Shown: positions 33,661 to 43,234, counted from the first letter of the stretch. The stretch is DNA of 64,000 nucleotides from JAXLVB01 sp046329195 (GCA_046329195.1 JAXLVB010000001.1:1178001-1242000), one strand, 5' to 3'. Numbers and translations are program-made. Notes: generated from the sequence alone by a model not told the origin.

Positions 33661-34227
33661 ATGGCAACAACCGCAGACATCCGAAACGGTTTAGTAATTA
33701 ACTTTAATAACGACCTTTATCAAATTGTTGATTTTCAGCACGTTAAACCAGGAAAAGGTAACGCTTTTGTTCGGACTAAGCTCAAAAACCTCAGCAATGG
33801 CAAAGTAGTTGATAATACCTTCAACTCAGGTGCAACCATCGTCCCTGTACGTGTGGAGCGTCGTCAGTTTCAGTTTTTGTACAAAGACGAAGCAGGCTAT
33901 AACTTCATGGATTCGGAGACATTTGACCAAGTTACTCTCAACGAAGACCTTGTGGACAAGGCCAACTTGATGAAAGAAGGCCAAGAAGTAGAAGTACTCA
34001 TCAATACCGAGAACGAATCTCCGCTTACTTGCGAACTTCCGCCGTTTGTAGAACTTGAAGTAACTTATGCCGAACCTGGCATCAGAGGCGATACCGCCAA
34101 CAGTCCTAAAAAACCCGTGATTGTTGAGGCCGGCGCTCGCATTATGGTACCATTATTTATTGAACAAGGCGAAAAAATCCGCATTGATACCCGCACCAAC
34201 GAATACGTGGAGCGTGTAAAAAATTAG
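33661..34227 (+). CDS. efp: Translation elongation factor P
   Basis: A 188-residue EF-P with three beta-barrel domains. It relieves ribosome stalling at proline runs. The tip of domain I reads K-P-G-K-G-N-A-F-V, with a lysine at residue 32 as in EF-Ps that can be modified. The end R-I-D-T-R-T-N-E-Y-V-E-R-V is the conserved C-terminus. No epmA-type modifying gene is nearby. It lies between fabH and accB, a usual order in this phylum. Confidence 0.98.
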   Translation: MATTADIRNGLVINFNNDLYQIVDFQHVKPGKGNAFVRTKLKNLSNGKVVDNTFNSGATIVPVRVERRQFQFLYKDEAGYNFMDSETFDQVTLNEDLVDKANLMKEGQEVEVLINTENESPLTCELPPFVELEVTYAEPGIRGDTANSPKKPVIVEAGARIMVPLFIEQGEKIRIDTRTNEYVERVKN

Positions 34228-34367
34228 GAACCCTTTGACGAATTTTTTGGTGAGAAATTAGGGAGAGTTAATCAAATACATTTTGTAACTTCGTCGCCCC
34301 ACTCGTTGAATGTAATGGAGAAATTTCTTGCCAAAAACTCGTAACCCACAATCAGAAATTAAGCATC

Positions 34368-34856
34368 ATGGAAACTAAAGACATCCAGAAATTAATTGAC
34401 TTCATTGCCCAGTCAGGTTTAGATGAAGTAAATATTGAAACGAGTGAGCTGAAAATCAGCGTGAAGCGTTATGGAAGTGGTGGTCCGATAGCTGTTCCGG
34501 TTCAACTGCCAGTACAGCAGCCTGTTGCATTACCTCCTGTACAACAAGCCGCTCCGGCAGCCCCAGTAACTACTCCAGCTGCCACTCCCGAAAAACCAGC
34601 CGCCAGCGAAAGCAACCTAATCACAGTGAAGTCGCCTATGATTGGTACCTTCTACCGTTCGTCTAATCCAGAATCTCCTGCTTTAGTAAGTATCGGCGAC
34701 GAAATCAAACCTGGTAAGGTATTGTGTATCATCGAAGCCATGAAACTCTTCAACGAAATCGAGTCGGAAATATCGGGTCGTATCGTGAAAGTACTGGTCG
34801 AAAACGCTTCGCCTGTTGAATACGACCAGCCGCTGTTTTTGGTTGAACCCATATAA
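34368..34856 (+). CDS. accB: Biotin carboxyl carrier protein of acetyl-CoA carboxylase
   Basis: A 162-residue BCCP: N-terminal helical part (1-45), a Pro/Ala/Gln/Val-rich flexible linker (about 48-82) and a biotinyl domain (about 84-162). The biotinylated lysine lies in I-I-E-A-M-K-L-F-N-E-I. The protein carries the carboxyl group from biotin carboxylase to the transferase subunits. A possible -7 box TAACTTCG lies at 34286-34293. accC follows after 188 bp. Confidence 0.98.
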   Translation: METKDIQKLIDFIAQSGLDEVNIETSELKISVKRYGSGGPIAVPVQLPVQQPVALPPVQQAAPAAPVTTPAATPEKPAASESNLITVKSPMIGTFYRSSNPESPALVSIGDEIKPGKVLCIIEAMKLFNEIESEISGRIVKVLVENASPVEYDQPLFLVEPI

Positions 34857-35044
34857 CCACTCGTAATTATCGGGCTTATTCTCCAACCTGCAAGCTTATG
34901 TAGTTGAATACGTTCTGTCAATCAACATTTTTATCCATAAAATGCGCTACTAATCAACTCGTAATGAGCAAATTAGGGTATAACAGAACAAAAGTGCCCC
35001 AAGCACTTCGCAAACGATTAACTTCTGGCTAAACGAGTAAACGA

Positions 35045-36388
35045 ATGTTCAAAAAAATATTAATAGCAAACCGAGGCGAAATAGCGCTCCGAATCATCCG
35101 TACCTGCCGAGAAATGGGTATCAAAACGGTAGCGGTGTATTCAACAGCCGATAGAGACAGCTTGCATGTGCGCTTTGCCGACGAAGCCGTATGTATAGGC
35201 CCTCCGCCGAGTCGTCAGTCGTACTTGAGTATTCCCAATCTGATTTCGGCAGCCGAAGTAACAGGTGCCGATGCGATTCACCCGGGTTATGGCTTCTTGA
35301 GCGAAAACGCTGAGTTTTCAAGAATTTGCCAAGAATATGGCATCAAATTTATTGGTGCTACCGCCGAGCAAATCATGTCTATGGGTGACAAAGCCACTGC
35401 CAAAGCCACCATGCGTGCGGCGGGTGTTCCCGTAGTACCCGGTTCGGATGGCCTACTCGATACCATCGAAGAAGGAAAACAAATGGCCCTCGAAATCGGC
35501 TATCCGGTCATTATCAAAGCTACAGCAGGTGGCGGTGGCCGAGGGATGCGCATTATCCGCTCTGAAGACGAATTTGAAAAACTCTGGCACGACGCCAAAA
35601 CTGAAGCTGGAGCAGCTTTTGGTAACGATGGCCTTTACATGGAAAAGTACGTGGAGTTTCCTCGTCACATTGAGATCCAAGTAGTAGGCGACCAATACGG
35701 AAAAGTGTGTCACTTATCAGAGCGAGATTGTTCAATCCAACGGCGTCACCAAAAACTGGTTGAAGAAACCCCGTCGCCAATCTTGACCCCTGAGCTTCGT
35801 GAGAAAATGGGGCAGGCGGCCATCAAAGGAGCTTCTGCTATTGGTTACGAAGGGGCAGGAACCATTGAGTTTTTGGTGGACGATAAGGGTGAGTTTTACT
35901 TTATGGAAATGAACACCCGTATCCAAGTAGAACACCCAATCACCGAAGAAGTAACTGATTTTGACCTGATTAAGGAGCAAATCAAAGTGGCAGGCGGTGT
36001 ACCTATTTCGGGTCAAAACTACACACCAAAGCTGTATTCGATGGAGTGCCGAATCAATGCTGAAGACCCAGCCAATGGCTTCCGTCCTTCGCCAGGCAAA
36101 ATCACCAACTTGCATTTTCCGGGTGGTCATGGCGTACGCATTGACAGCCACGTGTATGCTGGCTATACGATTCCGCCCAACTATGACTCTATGATTGCCA
36201 AAGTTATTGTAACGGCGCAATCTCGTGAAGAGGTGCTCGTCCGCATGAAGCGAGCTTTGCAAGAGTTCGTAATTGAGGGTATCAAAACCACAATTCCGTT
36301 TCATATCAAACTCATGGATGACCCTGGTTTTCAGTCAGGAAAGTTTACGACACGCTTCTTAGAAAGCTTCGATTTTTCTGGATTGTAA
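35045..36388 (+). CDS. accC: Acetyl-CoA carboxylase, biotin carboxylase subunit
   Basis: A 447-residue ATP-grasp enzyme that carboxylates biotin on AccB, the first committed step of fatty-acid synthesis. Signatures: start F-K-K-I-L-I-A-N-R-G-E-I-A-L-R, H-P-G-Y-G-F-L-S-E-N-A-E-F, the Gly-rich loop K-A-T-A-G-G-G-G-R-G-M-R and E-M-N-T-R-I-Q-V-E-H-P-I-T-E. Full length. Carboxyltransferase genes accA and accD are not in the window. A strong terminator ends the block. Confidence 0.98.
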   Translation: MFKKILIANRGEIALRIIRTCREMGIKTVAVYSTADRDSLHVRFADEAVCIGPPPSRQSYLSIPNLISAAEVTGADAIHPGYGFLSENAEFSRICQEYGIKFIGATAEQIMSMGDKATAKATMRAAGVPVVPGSDGLLDTIEEGKQMALEIGYPVIIKATAGGGGRGMRIIRSEDEFEKLWHDAKTEAGAAFGNDGLYMEKYVEFPRHIEIQVVGDQYGKVCHLSERDCSIQRRHQKLVEETPSPILTPELREKMGQAAIKGASAIGYEGAGTIEFLVDDKGEFYFMEMNTRIQVEHPITEEVTDFDLIKEQIKVAGGVPISGQNYTPKLYSMECRINAEDPANGFRPSPGKITNLHFPGGHGVRIDSHVYAGYTIPPNYDSMIAKVIVTAQSREEVLVRMKRALQEFVIEGIKTTIPFHIKLMDDPGFQSGKFTTRFLESFDFSGL

Positions 36389-36405
36389 ACTATCTATATT
36401 TCTCC

Positions 36406-36441
36406 TACCAAAGCCGATCATGAGTCGGCTTTGGTATTTTT
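36406..36441 (+). terminator. Terminator of the accBC transcript
   Basis: Arms TACCAAAGCCGA (36406-36417) and TCGGCTTTGGTA (36425-36436) around loop TCATGAG, followed by TTTTT. Confidence 0.93.
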
Positions 36442-36452
36442 ACCCCCTGACG

Positions 36453-36483
36453 TTGATTTTTTGAAGGTAATGCTCTACCTTCG
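36453..36483 (+). promoter_or_regulatory. Promoter of the MoxR gene
   Basis: A -33 TTG at 36453-36455 and a -7 box TACCTTCG (seven of eight matches) at 36476-36483, spaced by 20 bp; the start codon is 20 bp downstream. Confidence 0.5.
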
Positions 36484-36503
36484 CTCTACTCCAAACAAAA
36501 ATT

Positions 36504-37493
36504 ATGCAGGTAGAAGCATCGGCCGTGCGGGTTGAGAACCCCCACAAAAAAATAAAACAAGTATTTGTAGAAATGGGCAAAGTAGTGGTAGGGCAAGAGC
36601 GCTTGCTCAATCGGCTGCTTGTCGGACTATTTACAGGAGGCCATATTTTGTTGGAAGGCGTACCCGGTCTTGCCAAAACCCTTACCATTAGTACCCTTGC
36701 CAAAATTCTGGATTTACATTTTCATCGCATCCAATTCACTCCTGATTTGCTACCTGCCGATTTGACCGGAACGGTGATTTTTAACCGTAAAATCAACGAT
36801 TTTGAAGTAAAAAAGGGGCCTGTTTTTGCCAATCTAATTTTGGCCGACGAAGTAAACCGTGCCCCGGCCAAAGTGCAATCGGCCTTGCTGGAAGCTATGC
36901 AAGAAAAACAGGTGACCATCGGCGACGAAACCTTCATTCTAGACCGTCCCTTCTTAGTATTGGCTACACAAAACCCCGTGGAGCAAGAAGGCACGTATCC
37001 TCTGCCCGAGGCGCAAGTGGACCGCTTTATGCTCAAGGTGTTTGTGGATTATCTTGACCGCAATCAAGAGCTGGAAGTGATGCGCCGAATGTCGAATATG
37101 GATTTTGACTACAAGGTACAAAAAGTGCTATCAAAAGCCGATATTTTTGGGATTCGGAACGAAATCAACAAAGTGGCCATTTCCGAAACCTTAGAGCGGT
37201 ATATCATTGAGTTGATTTTTGCGACTCGCCGCCCGTTGGAATACGGGCTCAAAGACGAAGCTCGCTACGTGCAGTTTGGTGCTTCTCCACGAGCCAGTAT
37301 TAACCTCAACTTGGCTGCAAAGGTGCTGGCCTTCTTTGACGAACGAGATTACGTGCTACCCGAAGACATCAAAGAAGTGGCCCCCGATGTACTCAATCAC
37401 CGCATCATTCTCAACTACGAAGCCGAAGCAGACGGTATTACAACCCGACAAGTGATTGATACCATCTTGAAGAAAGTAGCCATTGGGCGCTAA
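36504..37493 (+). CDS. MoxR-family AAA+ ATPase
   Basis: A 329-residue MoxR ATPase, a chaperone-like AAA+ protein that usually works with a DUF58/VWA protein. Walker A reads G-V-P-G-L-A-K-T (about 58-65), Walker B I-L-A-D-E-V-N-R-A, sensor 1 A-T-Q-N-P-V-E-Q-E-G-T-Y-P-L-P-E-A-Q and the arginine-finger region Q-V-D-R-F. In most Bacteroidota moxR sits directly before DUF58 and BatA/BatB genes; here it is followed by about 500 bp without such genes and then guaB, so it is an orphan in this place. Confidence 0.94.
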   Translation: MQVEASAVRVENPHKKIKQVFVEMGKVVVGQERLLNRLLVGLFTGGHILLEGVPGLAKTLTISTLAKILDLHFHRIQFTPDLLPADLTGTVIFNRKINDFEVKKGPVFANLILADEVNRAPAKVQSALLEAMQEKQVTIGDETFILDRPFLVLATQNPVEQEGTYPLPEAQVDRFMLKVFVDYLDRNQELEVMRRMSNMDFDYKVQKVLSKADIFGIRNEINKVAISETLERYIIELIFATRRPLEYGLKDEARYVQFGASPRASINLNLAAKVLAFFDERDYVLPEDIKEVAPDVLNHRIILNYEAEADGITTRQVIDTILKKVAIGR

Positions 37494-37523
37494 ATAGGCA
37501 GGTCTAAAAGGGAAGGAGGTATT

Positions 37524-37625
37524 ATGAGTAGCCTATTAGATGGCTCGCTGCTACAATTGTGTTATTCGCCATTAAAAACTTGTTGTTATTGCTCTGGTAA
37601 TGAGTGTGGTATAGTTAGTGGCTAA
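37524..37625 (+). CDS. Possible 33-residue cysteine-rich small protein
   Basis: An ATG at 37524 follows AAGGAGGT (37513-37520) at ideal spacing, which is striking because most genes in this window lack such a ribosome-binding site. The frame encodes 33 residues with five Cys, four of them close together (K-T-C-C-Y-C-S-G-N-E-C), as in small metal-binding knuckles. It starts 30 bp after the MoxR stop codon and could be co-transcribed. No family is known to me and a frame this short can arise by chance. Confidence 0.35.
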   Translation: MSSLLDGSLLQLCYSPLKTCCYCSGNECGIVSG

Positions 37626-37968
37626 TGCCTAATCAACACTTATTATATAAAATGCTTGCGGTAAGTTTTGGTGGATTTTTTCTGTTTATTACAGATAGAA
37701 CGTCTCTAAGGTTCTGTGAGCAAATCGCTCATGTTGTCAATAGTGTCTTTGAAATTTGGAAAAAGGTAAAAGGTTAACTCTTTAGTTTGTGTAATTAAAC
37801 TATACAGACCTAAAGCCAGTACACACCTGTTGTTTTTGGGCAGGGTTTTCTTAAAAAATGCCAAAAACATGAAATAATTATAGAAAATGACACCTTTTTG
37901 AGAATAGGTTTTTATCAGAAAGCTCTGTTATTTTTCGGTTAAATTTTCACCACTCCAAAAATTCTTCG

Positions 37969-37976
37969 TACTTTTG
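37969..37976 (+). promoter_or_regulatory. -7 promoter box of guaB
   Basis: TACTTTTG, an exact TAnnTTTG match, with TTTC 20 bp upstream as a weak -33 element. The ATG at 38007 lies 30 bp downstream. Confidence 0.55.
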
Positions 37977-38006
37977 TCTGGCAAATAACAAAAGCGGTTG
38001 TTTGCC

Positions 38007-39476
38007 ATGCTCGATTCTTCCAAATTCCTTTTTGAAGCCCTCACTTACGACGACGTACTGCTCGTTCCGGCTTATTCCCAAATTCTACCACGAGAAACCA
38101 ATACTGAATCGTGGCTCACTCGTAACATTCGCCTCAACATCCCGATTTTGTCGGCTGCGATGGACACCGTTACCGAATCTGACTTAGCTATTGCTATGGC
38201 GCAGTCGGGCGGGATTGGTATCATTCACAAAAACATGAAAATCGGACGCCAAGCCGAAGAAGTTCGGAAAGTAAAACGCTCCGAAAGTGGGATGATTATC
38301 GACCCCATTACCCTCACCGAAGGTGATACACTGGCTGATGCCCATCGGGTAATGCGTGATTTCAAAATCGGAGGGATTCCAGTCATCAATAGCAACGGTA
38401 CCTTGATAGGTATTTTGACTAACCGTGACTTGCGCTTCCAGCGAGATTTGAGCAGGCCCGTCACCGAAGTTATGACCAAAGACAAACTCATCACGGCTCG
38501 TGAAGGGATTGACTTGCAGCAGGCCGAAGAGATTTTGCAAGAGTACAAAATCGAAAAGCTGCCTATTGTGGATAAAGACTACCGACTGGCAGGGCTCATT
38601 ACTTACAAAGACATCATCAAGAAGAAAAATTTCCCAAATGCTTGTAAAGACTCACTGGGTCGATTGCGGGTAGGGGCTGCTGTAGGCGTCACACCCGATT
38701 TGCTCGAGCGTGTGGCCGCTTTGGTCAAAGCTGGCGTAGATGTAGTGAGTATAGACACCGCACACGGGCACTCGCTGGGCGTAATCAATGCGCTCAAAAA
38801 CGTGAAACAAGCCTTTCCGAAACTTGATGTGATGGTCGGAAACGTGGCTACAGGCGAAGGTGCTAAAGCCTTGGCCGATGCTGGTGCCGATGCCGTTAAG
38901 GTAGGGGTAGGGCCTGGAAGTATCTGTACCACTCGCATTATTGCAGGGGTAGGTATGCCACAACTTACAGCTGTTTATGAAGCGGCCAAAGCCGTAGCGG
39001 GTACGGGTGTTCCAATTATTGCTGACGGAGGGATTCGCTACTCTGGCGATATTGTAAAGGCCTTAGCCGGTGGAGCCAGCACGGTGATGATCGGTTCGAT
39101 TTTGGCAGGTACCGAAGAAGCTCCTGGCGAAATTGTGATTTATGAAGGACGTAAATTCAAAACCTACCGAGGTATGGGTTCGGTAGAGGCGATGGAAGAT
39201 GGCTCAAAAGACCGTTATTTCCAAGATGCCGAAGACGATGTCAAGAAACTCGTTCCCGAAGGGATTGTTGGTCGGGTGCCATTCAAAGGCAAAGTTTCAG
39301 AGATTTTGTACCAAATGGTGGGCGGCCTCAAAGCAGGTATGGGCTATTGCGGTACTGGAAATATTGAAGCGTTACAGCAAGCTAAATTCGTGAAAATCAC
39401 AGCAGCAGGTGTCAAAGAAAGCCACCCGCATGACATTGCGATTTCGAGAGAAGCTCCGAATTATAGTTCGAAATAA
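38007..39476 (+). CDS. guaB: IMP dehydrogenase
   Basis: A 489-residue enzyme oxidising IMP to XMP, the committed step of GMP synthesis. The start at ATG 38007 (M-L-D-S-S-K-F) is chosen over a TTG three codons upstream. The catalytic loop reads G-P-G-S-I-C-T-T-R-I-I-A-G-V-G-M-P-Q with the active Cys; two CBS domains are inserted at about 95-205. The flap R-G-M-G-S and the C-terminal Y-C-G-T-G are standard. A perfect terminator follows, so it is monocistronic. Confidence 0.98.
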   Translation: MLDSSKFLFEALTYDDVLLVPAYSQILPRETNTESWLTRNIRLNIPILSAAMDTVTESDLAIAMAQSGGIGIIHKNMKIGRQAEEVRKVKRSESGMIIDPITLTEGDTLADAHRVMRDFKIGGIPVINSNGTLIGILTNRDLRFQRDLSRPVTEVMTKDKLITAREGIDLQQAEEILQEYKIEKLPIVDKDYRLAGLITYKDIIKKKNFPNACKDSLGRLRVGAAVGVTPDLLERVAALVKAGVDVVSIDTAHGHSLGVINALKNVKQAFPKLDVMVGNVATGEGAKALADAGADAVKVGVGPGSICTTRIIAGVGMPQLTAVYEAAKAVAGTGVPIIADGGIRYSGDIVKALAGGASTVMIGSILAGTEEAPGEIVIYEGRKFKTYRGMGSVEAMEDGSKDRYFQDAEDDVKKLVPEGIVGRVPFKGKVSEILYQMVGGLKAGMGYCGTGNIEALQQAKFVKITAAGVKESHPHDIAISREAPNYSSK

Positions 39477-39490
39477 CATTCGAGAAGTAG

Positions 39491-39534
39491 CAAAGGTTCT
39501 TCTTCTGCGACGACTCGCAGAAGAAGAACCTTTG
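39491..39534 (+). terminator. Terminator of guaB
   Basis: A perfect inverted repeat of 20 bp per arm (39491-39510 and 39515-39534) around loop CGAC. The right arm ends ACCTTTG and no long T-run follows, so ending may be less sharp. Confidence 0.8.
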
Positions 39535-39632
39535 TGCTGTACGATGTTTTATAACCGCTCTCTGTTGTTGTAATTTTTGATAGTTTCTTGTCTTTTTAGA
39601 AGACCAATATTTGGAGGTGGAGGCAAAAGGGA

Positions 39633-39664
39633 TTTGGTTGTGTAGTGTGTTTTTTCTATTTTTG
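39633..39664 (+). promoter_or_regulatory. Promoter of the TonB-dependent receptor gene
   Basis: A -33 TTTG at 39633-39636 and a -7 TATTTTTG at 39657-39664, spaced by exactly 20 bp: a full consensus match. The ATG is 30 bp downstream. Confidence 0.75.
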
Positions 39665-39693
39665 AATTTCGTTTCTCCTTCTTTTGTTGTTCT

Positions 39694-42108
39694 ATGAAGC
39701 CATGTCTCTACGTTCTGGCTTTCTTGCAGCTTATTGGTGTTACTCCAGCAAGTTTTGCTCAACAAGCGAAGCTATTTACGCTTGTTGGTGTAGTAAAAGA
39801 TGCAAAAAAAGGAACACAACTGGTGGGGGCGGCTGTGACCATAGAAGGAACTTCTAAAGGAGTTATAACCGATCAGGAAGGATTCATGTTTAAACTCCCA
39901 TCAGGTACTTATGTGCTAACGACCCAATACGTTGGCTACCTGCCCCGTAAAGATACCCTAACGATTAGTTCCCTGACGATTTACGACATTGAGCTCACAG
40001 AAGCGAATAAACAACTCGAAGAGATTATTATTACTGAACAAGCACAAGACAGAAATATTGCTGAGACCAAAACAGGGGTTACGAAGTTTTCTATCAAAAC
40101 ACTCAAGAAGATAGCTGCCATTGGTGGTGAAACGGATATTTTAAAGGGGTTGTTGCTACTACCCGGCGTCGCCTCTGTGGGAGAAGGGGCAATAGGGTTT
40201 AATGTGCGAGGGGGCAATATTGACCAAAACCTTATTTTGATGGACGACGCCCCCATCTATACTTCCTCGCATTTGATGGGGCTTTTGTCGGTTTTTAACC
40301 CCGACGCAATTCGTGATATTACTTTTTATCGAGGGGGGATTCCTGCCCAATTTGGTGGGCGAGTATCTTCAGTGGCAGATGTCCGAGTCAGAGAACCAGC
40401 CAATGATAGTCTGATGTTTCAGGGGGGCGTAGGCATGGCCGCCAGTCGGTTTATGGCAGAAGGCCCGTTGTGGGGTAAAAAACTGTCGTTTCTAACCGCC
40501 GCCCGCTTTTCTTTTGCTGACTATCTGTTTAAACAAATCCCTAACGTTACCCTTCAGCAGACTAAAGCCAACTTTTATGAACTCACGGCCAAGTTGTTTT
40601 TAAAATCCAACAGCAAAAATCAACTCTACCTAACGGCTTTTTTGAGTCAGGATGCCTTTAAAGTGGCAGGTGACTCACTGACCAATCTGGAGGTTAATGC
40701 TACATCGACCTTGTTTCGTTGGAAAACCGAAAATGCCTCATTTCATTGGAAACACATATTTACTGAACAGTGGGTGGGCGACGGTGCTGCCGTTTGGAGC
40801 AATTATACCTCTGTCTTGAGTAATCAACAACCTGACTATGCCTTTGATTTAACTTCCAAGATTCAGTACCAAAGCCTGCGCTATACGCTTAATTACAGCG
40901 GCAATCAGCACGACATCGAAATGGGTATCAATGGTGTTCGGTATGAAGTACAGCCAGGAAATCTACAACCTGGCTTGGTTTCTAACGTTAATCCCAAAAC
41001 CTTGCCTGCCGAAAAATCAGTTGAATTGGCTGCTTTTTATAATGACGAATGGAAGCTTTCGCCCCAACTAAGCCTGACCTATGGGATGCGATTGGTATGG
41101 TTTGCGGCTTTGGGACCTACTGAGGTGCTTACTTACCAACCAGGGTTGCCTCGTGACCCTGTCACACAAACTGGTTCACAGGTATATTCATCGGGGCAAA
41201 TTATGAAGACGTTTAATAGTCTTGAACCGAGGGTTACTCTTCGGTGGAGGATGGACAGCACCCACTCCATAAAATGGAGCTACCACCGGATTAAACAGTT
41301 TTTACAGTTGATTTCAAATACAACAGCAGCCCTGCCAACCGCACGATGGAAGACTGTTGATTTGTATACTGACCCGCAGCAAGTGGATCAAGTGGCAGTG
41401 GGGTATTATCGAAACCTGCAGAGCAATGCCTTTGAACTCTCCATAGAGTTCTACTACAAGGCTCTTCAAGGGGTTTCGGATTATCGAAGCGGCATTAATT
41501 TATTGCTTACTGAGCACCCAGAAACAGCCATTTTGCAAGGAACGGGTAGGGCGTATGGAGTAGAGCTGATGGTTACTAAACGCATGGGTGCTCTTACGGG
41601 CTGGTGTAGCTATACGTATGCCCAGTCGAAGATGCTCATTCATAGCCAGTACCCAGAAGATGCCACTTTTAGTGGCCAATGGTATCCTACTAATTACAAC
41701 AAACCCCATCAGGTAAATCTGGTAGCCATTTGGCAAAAAAAACATCGGGTTAGTTATTCACTCAATTTCACATATAGTACGGGCCGTCCTGCTACTTTTC
41801 CGCAAGATAAGTACTTTATCGACGGGCTATATATTCCTAATTACACAAACCGAAACCAAGATAGAGTCCCTGATTATCATAGGCTTGACCTTTCGGTAAC
41901 TATCAATTCAAGAATCCTAAAAGGACGTCGTTGGCAGGGAAGTTGGGTGTTTTCGATCTATAATGTATATGGACGGCAAAACGCCTATTCTATATTTTTC
42001 CGTACAAAAAATGAAAGTGCTCAAGAATATTACAACCGAACAAATGGATACAAGCTATCGGTATTTGGGACGATATTTCCAGCAATAACCTACAATTTTA
42101 AATTTTGA
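39694..42108 (+). CDS. TonB-dependent receptor with carboxypeptidase-like regulatory domain
   Basis: An 804-residue outer-membrane receptor. A signal peptide (1-22) is followed by a CarboxypepD_reg-like Ig domain (about 28-112; G-V-V-K-D-A-K-K-G-T-Q-L-V-G-A-A-V), a plug (about 115-235; G-F-N-V-R-G-G-N-I-D-Q-N-L-I-L-M-D-D-A-P-I-Y) and a 22-strand barrel ending in K-F. It lacks the SusC C-terminal hallmarks and belongs to the smaller class that pairs with a DUF4249 lipoprotein, encoded 26 bp downstream. The pair should import a substrate, possibly a metal complex or peptide; not predictable here. Confidence 0.93.
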   Translation: MKPCLYVLAFLQLIGVTPASFAQQAKLFTLVGVVKDAKKGTQLVGAAVTIEGTSKGVITDQEGFMFKLPSGTYVLTTQYVGYLPRKDTLTISSLTIYDIELTEANKQLEEIIITEQAQDRNIAETKTGVTKFSIKTLKKIAAIGGETDILKGLLLLPGVASVGEGAIGFNVRGGNIDQNLILMDDAPIYTSSHLMGLLSVFNPDAIRDITFYRGGIPAQFGGRVSSVADVRVREPANDSLMFQGGVGMAASRFMAEGPLWGKKLSFLTAARFSFADYLFKQIPNVTLQQTKANFYELTAKLFLKSNSKNQLYLTAFLSQDAFKVAGDSLTNLEVNATSTLFRWKTENASFHWKHIFTEQWVGDGAAVWSNYTSVLSNQQPDYAFDLTSKIQYQSLRYTLNYSGNQHDIEMGINGVRYEVQPGNLQPGLVSNVNPKTLPAEKSVELAAFYNDEWKLSPQLSLTYGMRLVWFAALGPTEVLTYQPGLPRDPVTQTGSQVYSSGQIMKTFNSLEPRVTLRWRMDSTHSIKWSYHRIKQFLQLISNTTAALPTARWKTVDLYTDPQQVDQVAVGYYRNLQSNAFELSIEFYYKALQGVSDYRSGINLLLTEHPETAILQGTGRAYGVELMVTKRMGALTGWCSYTYAQSKMLIHSQYPEDATFSGQWYPTNYNKPHQVNLVAIWQKKHRVSYSLNFTYSTGRPATFPQDKYFIDGLYIPNYTNRNQDRVPDYHRLDLSVTINSRILKGRRWQGSWVFSIYNVYGRQNAYSIFFRTKNESAQEYYNRTNGYKLSVFGTIFPAITYNFKF

Positions 42109-42133
42109 CATACAATCAACAATAACCATTGGT

Positions 42134-43219
42134 ATGTCGCTAAGTCAATCTATCGCCTATCAGCGTCCACGCTATCCAAGGGGTATTTTCTGGCTCTGGA
42201 TGGTGGCAGGCTGCATCATGGGCTGTATCAGTGAGTATGTACCCGATACCGGCGATTTTACTCCTAAACTGGTGGTCGATGGGTTAATTACAAACCAAGC
42301 TGGTCCTTATACGGTGCGCTTGTACTACAGTGAGCCATACCTAAGCCGAGATCCAACAACCAAACTAAGAGGAGCTACTGTTTTCATAAAAGATAACCAA
42401 GGTGGACAGACCCAACTAATGGAAGTAGATCGAGGAAATTACGCTACTACGGACTCGACGTTTCGGGGAGTAGTGGGGCGTTATTATCAGATTGAAATAG
42501 TGTTATCTGATGGAAAACAGTATCGTTCAATTCCCGAACTACTCAAAGCCCCAACACCAGTTGATACGGTATATGGCGTATTTAAAGAGGGGAATGTCAT
42601 TAACGACCGATTTGAAGTAATAACTGAATTCAAAGATAAAGCCAACCAAGAAAACTATTTTAAGTGGAAATGGAAACATTTTCAGGAAATATCCGTCTGC
42701 AAAATAATCGACCAAACTCCGCCAGTTCCACCTATTCGTAGGATTTACAACTGCTGCTCACCGTGTTGGAGTATCTTGAGTAGTAGCCAAGTAGATGTGT
42801 TGAGCGATGCACTTTCAGATGGTAAGACAATTAAGCACATGCTCACCACCATTCCTTACGACTCAAAAGACCCCTATTACTTGCTCATTGAGCAGTATGA
42901 ACTTACTAAAAATGCCTATTTGTTTTGGAAACAAACGGAAAATCAAACCACAAACGCTGGAGGAATTTTTGATACACCTCCATCCCAGATTATAGGGAAC
43001 ATACAGTGTGTGTCTACTCCGTCGGAGCAAGTATTGGGCTATTTTGTGGTAGCTGGACTTACCGTAAAGCCCTCCTATGTGCTACGAAATGGTATTTCTA
43101 AGCCCCCATACCAGCCCATTAATACACTGGATAATTTACAAAAAATCAATGTTCCGGTGTGTGAGCCTTGTCAAGAGAGCCTTGGGCGTACAGCCATACG
43201 CCCGCCTGCATGGAAATAG
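42134..43219 (+). CDS. DUF4249 domain lipoprotein
   Basis: A 361-residue lipoprotein (signal ending G-C-I-M-G-C, Cys34 probably lipidated) of the DUF4249 family, opening with F-T-P-K-L-V-V-D-G-L-I-T-N-Q-A-G-P-Y-T-V. It has several Cys including N-C-C-S-P-C-W in the middle and V-C-E-P-C near the end, likely disulfides of the exposed part. DUF4249 proteins occur next to TonB-dependent receptors and are thought to be surface substrate-binding partners. The gene ends 15 bp before the convergent pabC gene with no terminator. Confidence 0.9.
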   Translation: MSLSQSIAYQRPRYPRGIFWLWMVAGCIMGCISEYVPDTGDFTPKLVVDGLITNQAGPYTVRLYYSEPYLSRDPTTKLRGATVFIKDNQGGQTQLMEVDRGNYATTDSTFRGVVGRYYQIEIVLSDGKQYRSIPELLKAPTPVDTVYGVFKEGNVINDRFEVITEFKDKANQENYFKWKWKHFQEISVCKIIDQTPPVPPIRRIYNCCSPCWSILSSSQVDVLSDALSDGKTIKHMLTTIPYDSKDPYYLLIEQYELTKNAYLFWKQTENQTTNAGGIFDTPPSQIIGNIQCVSTPSEQVLGYFVVAGLTVKPSYVLRNGISKPPYQPINTLDNLQKINVPVCEPCQESLGRTAIRPPAWK

Positions 43220-43234
43220 AAGGGATTTCCAACT

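Larger units (their letters stand above)
37494..38006. other. Long intergenic region between MoxR and guaB genes
   Basis: A 513-bp AT-rich region, the longest gap in the window. It holds a possible 33-codon reading frame with a good Shine-Dalgarno sequence (37524-37625) and the guaB -7 box. The middle part (about 37626-37968) shows no gene, no strong hairpin with T-run and no known riboswitch; a small RNA cannot be excluded. Confidence 0.5.
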
